In this document: positions 41,200 through 49,754 of the stretch, piece by piece
How positions within the stretch are numbered: position 1 is the stretch's first letter
Layout: every line of letters starts with the position of its first letter
NCBI GenBank assembly: GCA_034432155.1
Contig: DAOUCP010000043.1
Location: 7,501 to 71,500 of the forward strand
DNA: 64,000 nucleotides
Source: DAOUCP01 sp034432155
GTDB taxonomy: Bacteria > Chloroflexota > Anaerolineae > Epilineales > Epilineaceae
Direction: 5' to 3'
The notes under the pieces: model-generated
What the model saw: only the letters and a program-made list of their open reading frames with translations
The model's database searches: none
Told to the model about the DNA's origin: nothing
Position numbers and translations under genes: made by a program

Positions 41200-43202
41200 A
41201 GCATCGCATTGGCTGTCGAACCGCCAGGTTGGCGGGCTGGCGCGTGAACAGGGCGCGATGGTCGGCCTCGGGCCGACGCCTGCGGGGCATTCTTGCGGCT
41301 GGTCTCTTGGCGGTCAGCTGGCTGTCGCTCGCTGGCTCGCAGCGCCAGCTAGGCTATGGCGAGGGGCTGGCCGCCGCTCAGGAGACGGTGACCGGCACGC
41401 CCACGGCTCCCGGAAGTGCCAGCCCGGTGGCCACGGCGACGGCGCTACCGGACCTCATCCTCGACGGCCGGCGCCTGCGACTCTCGGGGCGTCATGAGTA
41501 CCGACGCTTCGTGGCGCGCAACAACTCGGTCATTGAGATCCAGCCGTATTCGGGTACCGGGGACACCGGCCGGATTGAGATCGTGGCCGAGCTCATTGCT
41601 ATCGACCGTACGTCGCGGATCGTGGGCGACGGGGCGGGCTATCGCGGCACGAGGAACGGCGACGGTGAGGGTCCGGGCGGCGGGGAAGGTGGTTGGCGCA
41701 CCGTCGATGGCGGCGGCGGTGGGGGCCATGGTGGCCGCGGTGGCGACGGGGTCACGGACAACCAGCCGGTACCCGGGGCGCGCGGTGGGCGGGTCAACGG
41801 CGACACGCGATCGCGGGACATCGACCGCGGCTCGGCCGGAGGCGCTCCCGGCACTGCCGACTCCGCAGCCGAGGAGGGTTACGGCGCCAATGGTGGCGGC
41901 GCGGTGAGCCTTCTGGCCGACACCATCTACCTCACCGGCACCATCAGTGTAAATGGGCTGGCTGGGGAAGTGGTGGCAGTCGATGCTGCTGGCGGCGGAG
42001 CTGGCGGCGGAGTGTTGGTGCAGGCACGGCATCTGGTGCACAGCGGGCGCATCGAGGCCCGTGGCGGCAACGGTGCGGTCGAAGATGACGGCGGGGGCGG
42101 CGGCGGAGGCGGGCGCATCAAGCTCTTCTATGTCACCGGCAGCGTGAATACCCGGGTGCTGGATGTTTCCGGCGGTCGGGGCGATGGCAACGGCTATCAG
42201 AACGATGGTCAGCGCGGCACCGTGTATATCGAGGTGGCAACGCCGACGGCGACAGCGAGTTCCACACCTAGCCCGCGCGCCAGCTCGACGGCGACGCCCA
42301 CCCCGAGTCCGACCGCAACCAGCTCGGCGACCGCCACGCCGGCCGAGACAGCCACTCCGACGGCCACGGCCACCGAGACGCCTTCTCCGACGCGGACCTG
42401 CACGGCAACTGCTACCGCTACGCCCACGCCGGGCGATGCCTACTTACCGCTTGTGCATCGCTACCGCTGCACGCCAGTGGAGCCAGCATCGATGGCTCTC
42501 GTGCTCGTCCTCGACAGTTCCACCACCATGGCGGCGCCTGCGGGCGACGGTCGAACCAAGATAGAGGCGGCGCTCGGCGTGGCCCGCAGTGCTGTCGGGG
42601 CTCTGCAGCACCCAGGCGACCGCTTGGGCTTGGTGCGTTTCGATGCCGTGGCCCGGGTGGTTGCATCCCTGACGGCCGATCGGCTCAGGCTGACGGCGGC
42701 TTTGGACCGCATCGAGGTGACGACGCGAGGCTCATTGCTGGATGCCGGACTGCAAGTTGGTCTGGACGAACTGCAGAAGAGCCAGGCTGCCCAGCGGTGG
42801 CTGGTAGCAGTGACCGACGGGCTGCCGAACCCAAGCACCCCGGCCGATGCCCTGGCTGTGGTCGAGCGGGCGCGAGCTAGGGGCGTGGCTGTCGACATCG
42901 TCGGCATTGGGCCGGACCAAGACGAGGCCGTACTGCTTGCCCTGGCCGGCAGTCGTGAGCACTACTGGCGGTCCCCCAGCCTCGAGGACCTGGCCGTCCT
43001 GTTCGCTCCTCTCGGGCGTCCCTCCTGTGTCGAGGACGGCGGCGGGGCGACGACGGCTTGCGCTGCGTGGGTGGCAGCGACGCCAAGGCGGCCTCCGGCC
43101 GGCGAGACCGGCCGGCGCCGGCCGATTGCCAGCCTGGTGGGCGTCGGCTACAATCGCCATAAGGCGAGCCTCCGGGAAACCACCGCCGGTGGTGAGCACT
43201 GA
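41184..43202 (+). CDS. Exported Gly-rich protein with a C-terminal VWA domain
   Basis: A 672-residue exported protein. A signal segment (LRGILAAGLLAVSWLSLAGSQ) is followed by a Thr/Ala stretch. Residues about 90-350 form a beta-helix-like, Gly-rich domain (GGGGGGHGGRGGDG; GAVSLLADTIYLTGTISVNG; GGGVLVQARHLVHSG), similar to filamentous surface proteins. A linker of TPT/TATAT repeats spans about 355-420 and ends in DAYLPLVHRYRC. Residues about 432-615 are a VWA domain with LVLDSSTTMAA, giving a MIDAS-like D-S-S-T-T, and VTDGLPNPSTPADAL. The C-terminal end is basic and low in structure. The ATG at 41184 overlaps the small frame in front; a GTG at 41244 is an alternative. It probably sits on the cell surface. 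Confidence 0.75.
   Translation: MADPVEHRIGCRTARLAGWRVNRARWSASGRRLRGILAAGLLAVSWLSLAGSQRQLGYGEGLAAAQETVTGTPTAPGSASPVATATALPDLILDGRRLRLSGRHEYRRFVARNNSVIEIQPYSGTGDTGRIEIVAELIAIDRTSRIVGDGAGYRGTRNGDGEGPGGGEGGWRTVDGGGGGGHGGRGGDGVTDNQPVPGARGGRVNGDTRSRDIDRGSAGGAPGTADSAAEEGYGANGGGAVSLLADTIYLTGTISVNGLAGEVVAVDAAGGGAGGGVLVQARHLVHSGRIEARGGNGAVEDDGGGGGGGGRIKLFYVTGSVNTRVLDVSGGRGDGNGYQNDGQRGTVYIEVATPTATASSTPSPRASSTATPTPSPTATSSATATPAETATPTATATETPSPTRTCTATATATPTPGDAYLPLVHRYRCTPVEPASMALVLVLDSSTTMAAPAGDGRTKIEAALGVARSAVGALQHPGDRLGLVRFDAVARVVASLTADRLRLTAALDRIEVTTRGSLLDAGLQVGLDELQKSQAAQRWLVAVTDGLPNPSTPADALAVVERARARGVAVDIVGIGPDQDEAVLLALAGSREHYWRSPSLEDLAVLFAPLGRPSCVEDGGGATTACAAWVAATPRRPPAGETGRRRPIASLVGVGYNRHKASLRETTAGGEH
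43126..43154 (+). promoter_or_regulatory. Promoter of the GDP-6-deoxymannose genes
   Basis: TTGCCA (43126-43131) and TACAAT (43149-43154) lie 17 bp apart; each matches the consensus at five of six positions. It sits within the last codons of the VWA gene and about 70 bp before rmd, so the sugar genes can be transcribed on their own. Confidence 0.68.
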
Positions 43203-43223
43203 TGTGGCCGAACGAGTCGAACC

Positions 43224-44285
43224 TTGCGCGTGCTGATCACGGGGTACGGCGGCTTCGCCGGCGGACACCTGGCCGAGCACCTGGCCGCCACGACCGACTG
43301 GGAGCTCTTCGGGACGGTCCTCTCGGCAGAGGAGGCGCTGGCACGCGTCGGCTGGCCGGCGGTCGCCGAGACCGTCGATCTGCGGGACCCCGATGCCGCC
43401 TGGGCAATCCTCGACCGGGTGCGTCCCGATGTGGTCTTTCACCTGGCAGGCCAGGCCTATGTGCCCTCCTCCTGGAAGGATCCTTGGGCCACCTTTGAAA
43501 CGAACGTCCGCATCCAGCTGAACGTGCTCGAGGGCTTGGCGCAATTGGCGCGCTTGGGCCATCGAACCCGGCTGGTAGCGGTGACCAGCCGCGAGGTTTA
43601 CGGCGCAGTGCCGCCCGCTGCCCTGCCGGTGGACGAAACAGCGCCGCTGGCGCCCCATAACCCGTACGCCACCAGCAAGGCAGCGCAGGATCTGCTGGTG
43701 GCCCAGTATGCAGCGTCCTATGATCTGGATGCGGTGCGCGTGAGGCCGTTCAATCACATTGGGCCGCGCCAGGACCCACGCTTCGTGGCTGCAAGCTTCG
43801 CCCAACAGATCGCCCAAATCGAAGCCGGTCTCGCCGAACCCGTGATTCGCGTCGGGGATTTGTCGACGCGGCGCGACTTCACCGACGTCCGCGACGTGGT
43901 GCGTGCCTACCGCCTGGCTGCCGAGCGGGCACCAACGGGAGCCGTGTACAATGTGGGCAGTGGCCGCTCCTGGCCGATCCAAGCTCTCCTTGACCACTTC
44001 GTCCAGCGGGCTTGCCTTGCGGTTCGGATTGAAGTTGAACCCGGACGCATGAGACCGGGCGATGTGGCGGAGACGCGTTGTGACCCCCGGAAGGCGCAGC
44101 GCGAGCTGGGCTGGCAGGCGGAGATCCCGCTGGAGCGGACGCTCGACGACATGCTCGACGAGTGGCGGCAGCGTCTGGCCCGCTCGGGCGACGCGGGATC
44201 CCCCGGCGCATCGCCGAGTGGGATCAGCAGCGGGGGCGCGGGGCCCTTGCCGCCACCAGGAGGACAGCCATGCCCAGGGCACTGA
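43224..44285 (+). CDS. rmd: GDP-4-dehydro-6-deoxy-D-mannose reductase-like protein
   Basis: A 353-residue short-chain dehydrogenase/epimerase. The NAD(P)-binding GYGGFAGGHLAEHL (GxxGFxG) lies at the N-terminus, the catalytic Ser precedes VYG in TSREVYG, and the Tyr-Lys pair is in NPYATSKAAQD. The segment RPFNHIGPRQDPRFVAASFAQQIA is typical of the Rmd type, which reduces the Gmd product to GDP-D-rhamnose. Start is a TTG (LRVLITG frame) close to the promoter at 43126-43154. It overlaps gmd by 16 bases, so the two act together. The last 30 residues are Gly/Ser/Pro-rich and atypical. An alternative is a different nucleotide-sugar epimerase, but the pairing with gmd argues against it. Confidence 0.82.
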   Translation: MRVLITGYGGFAGGHLAEHLAATTDWELFGTVLSAEEALARVGWPAVAETVDLRDPDAAWAILDRVRPDVVFHLAGQAYVPSSWKDPWATFETNVRIQLNVLEGLAQLARLGHRTRLVAVTSREVYGAVPPAALPVDETAPLAPHNPYATSKAAQDLLVAQYAASYDLDAVRVRPFNHIGPRQDPRFVAASFAQQIAQIEAGLAEPVIRVGDLSTRRDFTDVRDVVRAYRLAAERAPTGAVYNVGSGRSWPIQALLDHFVQRACLAVRIEVEPGRMRPGDVAETRCDPRKAQRELGWQAEIPLERTLDDMLDEWRQRLARSGDAGSPGASPSGISSGGAGPLPPPGGQPCPGH

Positions 44286-45235
44286 TCACTGGCATCACCG
44301 GCCAGGACGGCTCTTTCCTCGCCGAGTTTCTGCTCGAGAAGGGCTACGACGTCGTGGGGATGGTCCGTCGCAGCAGCACCGTGAACTTCGAGCGCATTGC
44401 CCACATCCAGGATCGGCTGACGATTGTGCCGGGCGACATGCTGGACGAGGTGTCGTTGATGGCGGTGTTGCGAGCGCATGCTCCCGATGAAGTTTACAAC
44501 CTGGCTGCCCAGAGCTTCGTCCAGACCTCGTGGAGCCAGCCGGTCTTCACGGGCGAAGTGACAGCCTTGGGCGTCACGCGACTCCTGGACGCCATCCGCA
44601 TGGTAAACCCGGCGATTCGGTTCTACCAGGCTTCCAGCTCTGAGATGTTCGGTCGCGTACGGGAGGTGCCGCAGAGTGAGACGACACCTTTCTATCCACG
44701 TAGTCCCTACGGTGTGGCAAAGGTATATGGTCACTGGATTACTGTGAATTACCGCGAGAGCTATGGAATGTTCGCCGTTTCGGGCATTCTGTTCAATCAC
44801 GAGTCGGAGCGTCGCGGACTGGAGTTCGTGACGCGCAAGATCTCTCACGGTGTGGCTCGGATTGCCGTGGAAGGCAAGGGACAGCTACGACTGGGAAATC
44901 TCGAGTCGCGTCGCGACTGGGGCTGGGCGCCCGACTACGTGCGGGCGATGTGGCTGATGCTCCAGCGGCCTGAGCCCGAAGACTGGGTCATTGCCACCGG
45001 CGAGACGCACTCTGTGGCCGAGTTCTGTGCCCAGGCCTTTGCCCACGTGGGGCTGGACTGGCGCGATTGGGTGGTGCAAGCCGAGGAATACATGCGGCCC
45101 GCCGAGGTCGACATCCTGGTTGGCGATGCGTCCAAAGCGCGACGCGAGCTCGGCTGGCAGCCGACCGTTGACTTCGGGCAGCTGGTACGACGTATGGTCG
45201 ACGCGGATCTGCGCCGACTCAGGCAGGGCGGATAA
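44270..45235 (+). CDS. gmd: GDP-mannose 4,6-dehydratase
   Basis: A 321-residue enzyme that converts GDP-D-mannose to GDP-4-dehydro-6-deoxy-D-mannose. It has the cofactor motif TGITGQDGSFLAEFL, the NADP-phosphate site VRRSSTVNFERI, NLAAQSFVQTSW, the catalytic SSSEMFG and Tyr-Lys in SPYGVAKVYGHW, and the signature LFNHESERRGLEFVTRKI. GNLESRRDWGWAPDYVRAMW near 210 is also family-specific. ATG 44270 follows AGGAGGAC, inside the 3' end of rmd. Length is slightly below the usual 340-370. Its mannose donor could come from the phosphohexomutase encoded next, after a guanylyltransferase that is not in this window. Confidence 0.95.
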   Translation: MPRALITGITGQDGSFLAEFLLEKGYDVVGMVRRSSTVNFERIAHIQDRLTIVPGDMLDEVSLMAVLRAHAPDEVYNLAAQSFVQTSWSQPVFTGEVTALGVTRLLDAIRMVNPAIRFYQASSSEMFGRVREVPQSETTPFYPRSPYGVAKVYGHWITVNYRESYGMFAVSGILFNHESERRGLEFVTRKISHGVARIAVEGKGQLRLGNLESRRDWGWAPDYVRAMWLMLQRPEPEDWVIATGETHSVAEFCAQAFAHVGLDWRDWVVQAEEYMRPAEVDILVGDASKARRELGWQPTVDFGQLVRRMVDADLRRLRQGG

Positions 45236-45237
45236 GC

Positions 45238-46671
45238 ATGACCGAATCGATTGCCTTTGGCACCGACGGCTGGCGTGCGCGCATTGCCGACGGCTTCACC
45301 TTCACCAACGTGCGGCGGCTAGCGGCAGCGGTGGCGCAACACTATGCGGAGGCGCGCGGGGCGGTGGAGAAGGGCGTGGTGATCGGCCATGACAGCCGGT
45401 TCCTGGCCCGAGGATTCGCCCAGGCTGCGGCGGAAGTGCTTGCCGCCCACGACATCCCGGTTCTGATGACTGCCGGCCCGACACCCACCCCGGTCATCAG
45501 CCATGCCGTGACGGCCCAGCAGGCCGCCGGGGCGATCAACATTACCGCCAGCCACAACCCACCGTTCGATCTGGGCCTGAAGGTACGGGATGGGCAGGGA
45601 GCCGCCTTGGCGCCGGATGAGCTACGCGCCATTGAGCGGCGCATTCCACCGTCGAGTGCCGAGATCGACCGGCGGCCGTTTGCCGAAGCGGTGGAGGCGG
45701 GCAGCATCCGGACCTTCGATCCGGCCCAGGATTACCGTGCCCACGTGGCCCAGCAGCTCGACCTGACGAGACTGGCGGCGGCTGGCCTGCGCGTTGCCTA
45801 TGACCCCATGTGGGGTGCAGGCGTGGGCTGGCTGACGTGGCTGCTCGGACCGGGCGCCAGGACGACGTTCCACGCCATCCACAACGAACCGCATCCGAGT
45901 TTTCCGGGTCTCGTTCGTCCCGAGCCGATTCCGCCCAACACCGATGCCCTGGCGCGTCTGGTGGTCCAGATGAAGGCCGATGTTGGCATTGCCAACGATG
46001 GCGATGCTGATCGCATCGGCGTCGTCGACGAGCATGGGCACTTCGTGCACCAGCTCCAGATGTATGGGCTCCTCGCGTACTACCTGCTCGTGGTGCGGGG
46101 GGAGCGCCGGCCTATTGTTCGCACGCTGTCCTCGACGTCGATGCTCGACGAACTCGGCGCCCGCTATGGCGTTCCGGTCTATGAGACCGGCGTCGGCTTC
46201 AAGTACGTCGGGCCGCAGATGATCGAGTCGGATGCCATGATCGGCGGCGAGGAGTCGGGCGGCTTCGCCTTCCGCCCTCTGCCGGAACGGGACGGCCTGG
46301 TGGCGGCCTTGGCGCTGCTCGATCTCGTAGTACAGACGGGCCTCACTCCATCGCAGTTGGTGGCCGAGCTGTACCGGACGGTGGGCGCCGAATGGTTCTA
46401 CGAACGGCGCGACCTGCGGTTCCCGGAAGATCGGCGTGCCGACATTCGCAAGCGCCTCGATGCGGCCGAACCTGCTGCACTTGGCGGGGTGGCGGTGGAG
46501 CGCATCGATCGCAGCGATGGCTACAAGTACTGGCTGCCGGGCCGCCAATGGGTGCTCATTCGCTTCTCGGGCACCGAGCCGCTCCTGCGCGTCTACGTCG
46601 AGACCACCGATCGCCGGCGCGTTGCGGGCCTTCTCGAAGCGGCCATTGCGCTGACCGGATTGCAGGGCTAG
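45238..46671 (+). CDS. Phosphoglucomutase/phosphomannomutase
   Basis: A 477-residue alpha-D-phosphohexomutase. Four domains are recognisable: the phosphoserine loop GAINITASHNPP near 100-110, the metal-binding loop NDGDADRIGVVDEHG near 255, the sugar-binding GGEESGGFAFRPLPERDG near 335, and the phosphate-binding loop RFSGTEPLLRVYVE near 440. All are intact. It starts 2 bases after the gmd stop, so it belongs to the same transcript. Context favours mannose-6-phosphate to mannose-1-phosphate, feeding GDP-mannose, but members of this family often also act on glucose phosphates. I therefore give no gene symbol. Confidence 0.93.
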   Translation: MTESIAFGTDGWRARIADGFTFTNVRRLAAAVAQHYAEARGAVEKGVVIGHDSRFLARGFAQAAAEVLAAHDIPVLMTAGPTPTPVISHAVTAQQAAGAINITASHNPPFDLGLKVRDGQGAALAPDELRAIERRIPPSSAEIDRRPFAEAVEAGSIRTFDPAQDYRAHVAQQLDLTRLAAAGLRVAYDPMWGAGVGWLTWLLGPGARTTFHAIHNEPHPSFPGLVRPEPIPPNTDALARLVVQMKADVGIANDGDADRIGVVDEHGHFVHQLQMYGLLAYYLLVVRGERRPIVRTLSSTSMLDELGARYGVPVYETGVGFKYVGPQMIESDAMIGGEESGGFAFRPLPERDGLVAALALLDLVVQTGLTPSQLVAELYRTVGAEWFYERRDLRFPEDRRADIRKRLDAAEPAALGGVAVERIDRSDGYKYWLPGRQWVLIRFSGTEPLLRVYVETTDRRRVAGLLEAAIALTGLQG

Positions 46672-46674
46672 TCG

Positions 46675-47589
46675 ATGCCGGCACCCGCTCGTGCCGTCCC
46701 TCTGGAGAACCGTTCGGAGAGCTGTCCGATCCCTGCGGCGCAACTACCGTCCGACTGGATGCTCGTCGACAGCCACTGCCATCTCGACGCCAGCGACTGT
46801 GGCGCGGCGTCGCTGGAGGCCCTTCTGGCGCGAGCGAGCGCGGCGCGAGTCGAACGTGTGGTCACCGTCGGCGTCGATCTGGAGAGCAGTCGGGGCGCGG
46901 TAGCCATTGCTGAGCGGCATGAGGCGGTGTGGGCTGCGGTCGGGGTCGCCCCCAACGACCTCGATGGTTACGACGATGCGACACTGGCGGCGCTCGAGCA
47001 ACTGGCGGGCCACCCCAAGGTGGTGGCAATCGGCGAGATCGGTCTGGACTACCACTGGCATCCCGAGACCGCCGCGCGCCAAAAGCGGGTGTTCGCCGAG
47101 CAGCTGGCGCTGGCGCGTGAGGTTGGGCGCCCGGTGATCATCCACAGCCGCGAAGCCGAGGACGATACCCGCGCCCTGTTGCTGCCCTGGGCGGCGAGCC
47201 GCCCCCTGCCCAGTCCCCCGTATGGGGTGCTCCATTGCTTCAGCTCCGAGCTAGCACTGGCCCAGGAGTACGTCCATGCCGGGTTCCTGATTTCCATCTC
47301 CGGAGTCGTCACATTCCCGCGCGCCCATCGTCTGCACGCCGTCGCCCGCGAGCTCGATCTGGAGGCCCTTGCTCTCGAGACCGATGCTCCGTACCTGGCG
47401 CCGCAGGCGCACCGGGGAGGTCGCAACGAACCGGCCTTCCTCCTCGAGACAGCCCGGCACGTGGCCGCGCTGCGAGGCGTCGAGCTTCCGGTGCTGGCGC
47501 GCGCGACTTCGGACAACTGCCGTCGGCTCTTCCGCTGGTCGGCGGTCAAGGTGGGCGAGGAGACGCTTTTCGCGGAGGCGTCTCGGTGA
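46675..47589 (+). CDS. TatD family metal-dependent hydrolase
   Basis: A 304-residue member of the TatD nuclease family, a TIM-barrel enzyme with two metal ions acting on DNA or RNA 3' ends. The metal ligands are visible in DSHCHLD near 32-38, GEIGLDYHWHPE near 120, IIHSREAEDDT near 155, HCFSSELALAQ near 182 and LETDAPYLAPQAHRG near 235. The first 28 residues are an extension without family similarity; an ATG at 46759 (MLVDSHCHLD) would remove it and may be the true start. It is 3 bases after the mutase stop and overlaps the prenyl synthase gene by GTGA, so it is translated with glycan genes but is more likely a housekeeping repair or RNA enzyme. Confidence 0.93.
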   Translation: MPAPARAVPLENRSESCPIPAAQLPSDWMLVDSHCHLDASDCGAASLEALLARASAARVERVVTVGVDLESSRGAVAIAERHEAVWAAVGVAPNDLDGYDDATLAALEQLAGHPKVVAIGEIGLDYHWHPETAARQKRVFAEQLALAREVGRPVIIHSREAEDDTRALLLPWAASRPLPSPPYGVLHCFSSELALAQEYVHAGFLISISGVVTFPRAHRLHAVARELDLEALALETDAPYLAPQAHRGGRNEPAFLLETARHVAALRGVELPVLARATSDNCRRLFRWSAVKVGEETLFAEASR

Positions 47590-48602
47590 CGCAGCTAGCC
47601 GACGCCATGTCTCACGCAGCCGTCGAGGCCGCCGGCAACGTGCTGCACTTGCCGCCACCCGTGGCGGCACTGCGGCCCGAGCTGGAGCGTCTGGAGGACC
47701 GATTGCGCTCCGAGCTGGGCGCGCCCTGGCCTCTGGGTCGGGCGCTCCTGGCGCGCGTGTTCGCCAGCGGCGGCAAGCGACTGCGGCCGGCCTTGGTCTT
47801 TGCCACGGCACGGCTTGGAGCGGCCGATCCGGAGCGCATCATTGCCCTCGCTGCGGCCGTGGAGACGTTGCACGCCGCAACCCTCGTGCACGACGACCTG
47901 GTCGACGGCTCTCTGGTGCGGCGTGGGAAGGCGACTCTCAATGCTCGCTGGTCGGAAGGTGCGACGGTGCTGGCTGGTGATTGGCTCTTCGCGCGGGCGG
48001 CGCGTTTTGCCGCCGCCACGGGAAGCGTCCACGTCATGGACGTGTTCGCCCGCACCTTGGGCACCATGACGGAGGGTGAACTGCGCCAGCTCGACGGTCG
48101 CAACGGTGTGCCGACGCGCGAGGAATACGAGTTCCGGATCTACGGCAAGACGGCAGCTCTCTTCGAGGCTTGCACTGAGGCGGCGGCCGCCCTGAGCTTG
48201 GCGGCGGCCGAGCAGGTGGAGGCCCTGGCCCACTTCGGTCGTGAGCTGGGTGTGGCGTTCCAGATCGTGGACGACATCCTCGACTTCCGAAGCACCGAGC
48301 AACAACTGGGCAAGCCGGTCGGCAGTGACTTGCGCACCGGTACGGTGACCTTGCCGGTGTTGCTCTTTCTCGAGACGCATCCCGAGGCCGCGGAGCTCTT
48401 GGCGGCGGGAGCGGGGGACGGTGCAGCCCTCGAGCGACTGATTGAAGCTGTCCGCAACGATCGAGCAACGTTGGAGCGTGCCGACCGGATTGCCGGCGAG
48501 CACCTGTCGCTGGCGCTCGAGCACCTGCGGAGGGCGCCGGACGGGCCGGCACGTCTCGACTTGGAACGTCTGGCGCATTTCGCCGTCGAGCGCCAGGCCT
48601 GA
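47586..48602 (+). CDS. Polyprenyl diphosphate synthase
   Basis: A 338-residue trans-isoprenyl diphosphate synthase (all-alpha fold), which elongates an allylic diphosphate with isopentenyl diphosphate. The substrate site GGKRLRPAL, the first Asp-rich motif DDLVDGSLVRRG and the second DDILDFRSTEQQLGKPVGSDL are intact. The residues before the first motif (HAATLVH) are small, which fits a long-chain product such as hepta- or octaprenyl diphosphate for quinones or related lipids; chain length is an inference. The start is a GTG overlapping the TatD stop (GTGA at 47586-47589). In a glycan run a role in making lipid carrier precursors is also possible, though undecaprenyl carriers are normally made by the cis-type enzyme. 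Confidence 0.93.
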   Translation: MTQLADAMSHAAVEAAGNVLHLPPPVAALRPELERLEDRLRSELGAPWPLGRALLARVFASGGKRLRPALVFATARLGAADPERIIALAAAVETLHAATLVHDDLVDGSLVRRGKATLNARWSEGATVLAGDWLFARAARFAAATGSVHVMDVFARTLGTMTEGELRQLDGRNGVPTREEYEFRIYGKTAALFEACTEAAAALSLAAAEQVEALAHFGRELGVAFQIVDDILDFRSTEQQLGKPVGSDLRTGTVTLPVLLFLETHPEAAELLAAGAGDGAALERLIEAVRNDRATLERADRIAGEHLSLALEHLRRAPDGPARLDLERLAHFAVERQA

Positions 48603-48616
48603 GGGCCGCTTGGGCC

Positions 48617-49750
48617 ATGGCGAGGGAGGCCACAGAAGCTATAGTCGGCGTGGTAGTGGTGAGCTGGAACGTGCGCCCACTGCTCGACGCCTGTCTCCAG
48701 AGCGTACTCGCCGGGCCGGTGGCCTGCCGTGTGGTGGTCGTCGACAACGCTTCCACGGACGATTCGGTGACCTACCTGCGGCGGCGCTATCCGGCGGTGG
48801 CGGTCATTGCCAACAGGGAGAACGTCGGCTACAGCCGAGCGGTGAACCAGGGCCTGCGGATGTTGGCTGTACTGCCGCCGCAGGAGCAGCCGGTGGAGCT
48901 GGCCTCCCAAGGCCTTGTGAACCGGCTGTCGCCCGCCTCGCAAGCCCTGGTGGATCTACCGGCGACGGCCCCAGATGGCCTGGTGGACTTGCCGGCGAGG
49001 GCCTCGGAGCCCCTCGTGGACCGGCCGCCGCTGGCCGCAGTATTGTTGCTGAACCCCGACGCCCAGCTCCTGCCCGGGGCGTTGCCGGCGCTCTGGGCGA
49101 GACTGCAGAGCGATGAGCGGATCGGGTGCGTGGGCCCGCGTCTGGTGTACCCGGACGGGCGCCACCAGCCATCCATGAGGCGCTTTCCGAGTCTGGCCAC
49201 CGCCCTGCTGGAGAGCACGCCGCTTGCCTGGCACTGGAGCTCGAATCCGGTGGCGCGGCGCTACCGGATGCAGGACGCCGACGCGACCGTCCCGCAGGCG
49301 GTGGACTGGGTGACAGGAGCGGTCATGCTGCTGCGGTCCCGAGCGCTGGAGCAGGTGGCCGGCCTGGATGAGTCGTTCTTCCTGTATTCCGAGGAGCTGG
49401 ACCTTTGCCGACGGCTCCATGCCGCAGGCTGGAAGGTGTACTATGAGCCGGGGGCGGTGGCAATCCATCACGAGGCAGCCTCCAGCGACCAGGTGGGGGC
49501 CTCACGCCAGCTCTGGTTCCAGCAGTCGCGAATGCGCTACTACGCCAAGCACCATGGCCGTCGCACCGCCATAGGGCTGTGCCTGGTGCTGCGGACCATC
49601 TTCGCGGCCGAGATGCTGCTGGAAGGGGCTAAGCTGCTCGTGGGGCACAAACGGGCTCTCCGTCGAGCCCGTGTTGGCGCCTACTGGGACGTCGTCCGCC
49701 ACTTGGGCGCGATCGGCGCCGCCGGCAGTCTGCCGCGGCTGGAGGCCTGA
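48617..49750 (+). CDS. GT2-family glycosyltransferase with an 11-residue repeat insert
   Basis: A 377-residue GT-A enzyme of the rhamnosyltransferase-like group. The nucleotide-binding strand is VVVVSWNVRPLLDACLQSV, followed by VVDNASTDDSV and RENVGYSRAVNQGLR. The metal-binding DXD-type motif is NPDAQLL near 146-152, and the acceptor part has DWVTGAVMLLRSRAL and ESFFLYSEELDLCRRL. Between NQGLR and LLLNPDA, where the family has about a dozen residues, this protein has nearly 60, including four 11-residue repeats (96-139). They would form a loop close to the active site. The ATG is 14 nt after the prenyl synthase gene; a TATAGT at 48640 would allow an internal leaderless start further in. Confidence 0.87.
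   Translation: MAREATEAIVGVVVVSWNVRPLLDACLQSVLAGPVACRVVVVDNASTDDSVTYLRRRYPAVAVIANRENVGYSRAVNQGLRMLAVLPPQEQPVELASQGLVNRLSPASQALVDLPATAPDGLVDLPARASEPLVDRPPLAAVLLLNPDAQLLPGALPALWARLQSDERIGCVGPRLVYPDGRHQPSMRRFPSLATALLESTPLAWHWSSNPVARRYRMQDADATVPQAVDWVTGAVMLLRSRALEQVAGLDESFFLYSEELDLCRRLHAAGWKVYYEPGAVAIHHEAASSDQVGASRQLWFQQSRMRYYAKHHGRRTAIGLCLVLRTIFAAEMLLEGAKLLVGHKRALRRARVGAYWDVVRHLGAIGAAGSLPRLEA
48902..49033. repeat. Four in-frame 33-bp repeats inside the GT2 gene
   Basis: Units start at 48902, 48935, 48968 and 49001. Each begins GCCYC and encodes an 11-residue unit of the type ASQALVDLPAT, with the LV-D/N-x centre kept in all four. The repeats are imperfect at the DNA level, so they are not a recent expansion, but no frame has been lost. 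Confidence 0.9.
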
Positions 49751-49754
49751 CGGC

